A program made the position numbers and the translations under genes. Positions 32,325 to 34,808 of a stretch of 34,808 nucleotides of DNA are shown one piece after another. The notes under the pieces were generated by a model, which saw only the letters and a program-made list of their open reading frames with translations, made no database searches and was not told where the DNA came from. The stretch is from Nitrospirae bacterium RIFCSPLOWO2_02_FULL_62_14 (lineage in GTDB: Bacteria; Nitrospirota; Nitrospiria; Nitrospirales; Nitrospiraceae). How positions within the stretch are numbered: the stretch's first letter is position 1; each line of letters opens with the position of its first letter. The stretch lies in assembly GCA_001805245.1 (NCBI GenBank), contig MHEU01000012.1, positions 19,988 to 54,795 on the forward strand. The letters run 5' to 3'.

Positions 32325-32600
32325 CATTTCCGAAATTGTGATGGTCCCCGTTTTTCTTCCGTTCACCCCGCACAGCCAGGAGTCCTTCTTCATGTCAACC
32401 CGCCTACCTCACCTACTTCAGTCCGCTCAGATATCGTGAATGTCCCCGTTTTTCTGACGGGCCAGCAGCAGGCCCAGCATCATCCCCGCCGGCCCACCTC
32501 CCGCAAAGCAACAGCGCGTCGAGACTTTGTCTGAGGTCATGCTATCTCACCATGACTCCAGCCCGCTCAGAAATTGTGAATGCCCCTATTTTTCTGCCTC
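32325..32600. repeat. Three direct repeats of a GTGAATGTCCCCGTTTTTC-type element
   Basis: The copies are at 32331-32358, 32424-32456 and 32563-32596, all in the same orientation, 93 and 139 bases apart. The consensus is roughly CAGAAATTGTGAATG followed by CCCCGTTTTTCT. The second and third are each preceded by an alike CCGCTCAG. Between the copies lie leaders with CTGAAGT/GGTGAG-type sequence and the partial monooxygenase starts. Spacing is too long and irregular for a CRISPR. The look is that of REP-like elements. Confidence 0.7.
32427..32540 (-). pseudogene. Truncated copy of the FAD monooxygenase 5' end (copy C)
   Basis: From ATG 32540 the frame reads MTSDKVSTRCCFA then GGGPAGMMLGLLLAR, then runs straight into the second direct repeat (QKNGDIHDI) and a TGA, 37 codons in all. 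A GGTGAG ribosome site lies 5 bases in front of the ATG. The junction falls at the same codons as the break of copy B. Confidence 0.8.
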
Positions 32601-32612
32601 AACCTCGCTCGG

Positions 32613-33749
32613 CTACCTCTTGTCGTTCTTGTGTGAGGAATTTACTCTGCTGCGGAGCCAATCGACACCACTTTCTGCCGGCCCAAATGTTCCACGGAAC
32701 TGAGCGCGAAGGCTGGTCTCAAACTCAGCGTTTTTGAGCAGCGCTCCGAACATTTCGTCGCCCGCATCGATGCCATCAGTAATATCATCTGAGTTGAGTT
32801 CCCCAAATTTAACCGACCACGGATTCATGTCTGAATCCAGTCGGTAGCGCCTAGGCATACCAGGAAATGGCGGACGCAAAGTTGTGTATCCATCACATCG
32901 GTCTGCCGTTAACAGATTTCTCAGACCCGGAATCATTCGAAGGGTCATCTTTACTGTGGCAGAAAGAACCGTCCATAGACCAAATAGTCTGGCTTTCTGT
33001 CTGAGCAGCCGTATCTGGTTGTTTAAGGATTCACATGTGCCAACCTTTGGAATCTCGATGGCGAAGAGTTGTTTGCCGTCCAGATGCCTTGCAGCAGTCC
33101 GCACCCCTCTTTCCGTCGTGGTCATCTCGACCTCAGCTGCATGCTTGTCGAAGCCACCGACAGCGCGACCACCCACAATGGCTGCCCAGTTATTCACTAG
33201 AAGTTTGGCAGTTATAGTTGGGAAGTTTGAAGTGGCGAGAACAGAGGCACCTGTGTACTTACCTTTACCGGTCACTTCATGGCGACCGTGGTCTGTCGCC
33301 GTGAATGTCATGGCTACCTCCGAATAGTCGCCGGCTTGGGAGTTCCCTTGACTACCTAGGTCTGACTTGGTGTACTCCATGAACCACAGAGCACCTGCTG
33401 CCCATTCCTTATTGTCTTCGATTATCTTGAGAAGTGGCGGATTCTCAGTGCGGGCTACCGCCTCCGCGTTCTTCTCCAGATACTGCTGTGCGACTTCATA
33501 AGCCACTCTGAAATGCAAAATCGTAAGATTGGCCTCAGCGCGAAATGGTATCGCTACATAAAAAACATTGCCCTTGGTGGTTTCCTCTATTCGATAGGCA
33601 GCAAATCGACGGGGATTGAATTGATTCCAAAATGCATTACCGCGTACGGGCGAGGGTACATGTGATTCTGCTTCCGCCGCGGATACGACTAAAACCTTAA
33701 ACCCAAGCTGGAGTTGACTGCCTTCAAACTGTGCTGAAGAATTTGACAC
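32613..33749 (-). CDS. Protein of unknown function, probably acquired
   Basis: 378 residues, GTG start at 33749 with AAGGAG 8 bases upstream. No signal peptide. I recognise no family. A central part has FMEYTKSDLGSQG, AMTFTATDHGRHEVTGKG and TITAKLLVNNWAAIVGG, a beta-rich region; a helical or membrane-prone stretch (ARLFGLWTVLSATVKMTL) follows near residue 270; the C-terminal end has DGIDAGDEMFGALLKNAEF. Codon use and base composition are much less GC-rich than in the rest of the window, so the gene is probably a recent acquisition. It lies between the repeat array and the rRNA operon. Confidence 0.65.
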   Translation of the reverse strand: MSNSSAQFEGSQLQLGFKVLVVSAAEAESHVPSPVRGNAFWNQFNPRRFAAYRIEETTKGNVFYVAIPFRAEANLTILHFRVAYEVAQQYLEKNAEAVARTENPPLLKIIEDNKEWAAGALWFMEYTKSDLGSQGNSQAGDYSEVAMTFTATDHGRHEVTGKGKYTGASVLATSNFPTITAKLLVNNWAAIVGGRAVGGFDKHAAEVEMTTTERGVRTAARHLDGKQLFAIEIPKVGTCESLNNQIRLLRQKARLFGLWTVLSATVKMTLRMIPGLRNLLTADRCDGYTTLRPPFPGMPRRYRLDSDMNPWSVKFGELNSDDITDGIDAGDEMFGALLKNAEFETSLRAQFRGTFGPAESGVDWLRSRVNSSHKNDKR

Positions 33750-33960
33750 CTCATTTTCTCCTTGTCTTCAGACTATCCAACCTTCCTTTGATATGGGACA
33801 GGCTACTTTTTGCAGAGAGTTGTGTCAACTTCTTACCCCCTCAACAGGAATTTTGTGATCTGGTGATTTCGCGAATTGGTGATTGTCGGGAGCCGGTCGC
33901 CATGCGGCAGAAATAGCGACCGGCCACTCTCTTCCCCAACACTTGCCGGTGCGATTAAAA

Positions 33961-34054
33961 AGGGCGGTCTGGGTGATCCCCAACTGCGCGCATCGAGGGA
34001 GCACATTCCGATCGTGCGCCCTCTGCGAGCACAGGGGATTACCCAGACCGCCCT
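33961..34054. repeat. Large nested inverted repeat downstream of the rRNA operon
   Basis: A 21-bp stem (33961-33981 with 34034-34054, one G-T type mismatch) encloses a second stem (33995-34004 with 34014-34023, one mismatch). On the minus strand it is followed by TTTTTAA (33960-33954), so it may act as a second terminator of the rRNA operon or end a small structured RNA. The two nested stems are also the shape of a palindromic mobile repeat. The rest of the gap 33750-33960 has no supported gene. Confidence 0.6.
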
Positions 34055-34070
34055 ATCTGCTGTTCAGTCC

Positions 34071-34108
34071 AAAACAAAAGCCCGCTGATCTTTCGACCAG
34101 CGGGCTTT
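34071..34108 (-). terminator. Terminator of the rRNA operon
   Basis: On the minus strand AAAGCCCGCTG (34108-34098) pairs with CAGCGGGCTTT (34087-34077). The stem extends inwards through GTC/GAT pairs to a GAAA tetraloop, and TTTTGTTTT follows on the minus strand. It lies 9 bases past the 3' end of the 5S rRNA. Confidence 0.9.
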
Positions 34109-34116
34109 GTTTATAA

Positions 34117-34233
34117 CCCGGCAGCGTTCTACTTTCCCACTGCCTCACAGCAGCAGTAGCATCGACCCTGGAGGGCTTAACTTCCGTGTTCGGTATGGGA
34201 ACGGGTGGTACCCCTCCGGCAAGGCCACCGGGA
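34117..34233 (-). rRNA. rrf: 5S ribosomal RNA
   Basis: On the minus strand the ~117 bases begin TCCCGGTGGCC and end GCTGCCGGG, which pair as the 5S terminal helix. Conserved internal parts are CCCGTTCCCATACCGAACAC and GAAGTTAAGC near the middle. Ends are placed by the helix and are good to a base or two. Confidence 0.95.
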
Positions 34234-34346
34234 ATTCTTCCGCGAGACGGGCGAGACTTGCAAGATTGCGAGACTCGTCCCGCGTTTCGCGCGCGTCGCG
34301 CGACTCTCGCGGGTTTAAGACCATGTCTACCAGGAGCAAATGTATA
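34234..34346 (-). other. 23S-5S spacer with repeated GCGAGAC words
   Basis: The spacer contains several GCGAGAC or GAGACTTGC-like words (34245-34285) and a CG-rich palindromic part (34284-34310, CGCGCGCGT). Parts can pair (CGGGCGAG with CTCGTCCCG), which could guide rRNA processing. Apparent frames across it are artefacts of the repeat. Confidence 0.5.

Positions 34347-34808
<462 letters not shown>

Noticed and set aside
32325-32600. A CRISPR array
   Set aside because: Only three diverged repeats, spacers of 65 to 106 bases that contain related sequence, and no cas genes.
33876-34116. Plus-strand frames over the large hairpin and rRNA terminator
   Set aside because: The sequence is explained by inverted repeats and the terminator; such frames often come from repeats.
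34145-34339. A 64-codon frame over the 5S rRNA and spacer
   Set aside because: The region is 5S rRNA and the repeated GCGAGAC spacer.

Overview
The window is a GC-rich bacterial chromosome segment with two ends of different character. The gene content (Mla lipid-transport genes, MltC-type lytic transglycosylases, PagL-like barrel, many lipoproteins) indicates a Gram-negative cell with an outer membrane. The style of the genes (CsgG/LPP20-type protein families, CHASE2 sensors, a GAF-fused GspE/PilB ATPase, a small GRPAK-type basic protein) suggests Nitrospirota, probably a Nitrospira relative. That assignment is from memory of the families and not from a search.

Positions 1-12.4 kb: a 5'-truncated GspE/PilB-family ATPase on the plus strand ends at a strong terminator. 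It faces a long minus-strand block of envelope genes. Read 5' to 3' on the minus strand these are a FlgT-N/DUF4384 protein, an LPP20-like exported protein, a TPR lipoprotein with SLH-like C-terminus, a second LPP20-like protein, a CHASE2 class III adenylate cyclase, a FlgT-like protein, a GNA1162 (DUF799) lipoprotein and a CsgG-family lipoprotein. Good sigma70-like promoters lie upstream of the first gene and of the FlgT-like gene. Together they look like an uncharacterised outer-membrane assembly with its own cAMP-producing sensor.

Positions 12.4-22.3 kb: an mlaE-mlaF-mlaD operon ending in a TPR lipoprotein runs leftwards from a divergent promoter region at 16.0-16.2 kb. Rightwards run an MltC-like transglycosylase, a CHASE2 Ser/Thr kinase, a double-FHA protein and a true MltC orthologue. 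The MlaF ATPase has unusual Walker A and signature sequences.

Positions 22.3-28.2 kb: a DEAD-box RNA helicase with its own terminator, a CsbD-like stress protein with a 48-residue membrane protein, a small basic protein that appears to start at ATC, a TPR lipoprotein, a lipoprotein of unknown function and a SagB-type tandem nitroreductase.

Positions 28.2-33.8 kb look accessory: a PagL-like protein, a lipoprotein, a frameshifted FAD monooxygenase, an RHH/PIN toxin-antitoxin pair, small proteins (one DUF3024), a 378-residue orphan of different base composition, and an array of partial copies of the 5' end of the monooxygenase gene mixed with a short direct repeat. Positions 33.9-34.8 kb hold a large hairpin, an rRNA terminator, the 5S rRNA and the 3' end of the 23S rRNA, all of an rRNA operon transcribed leftwards.
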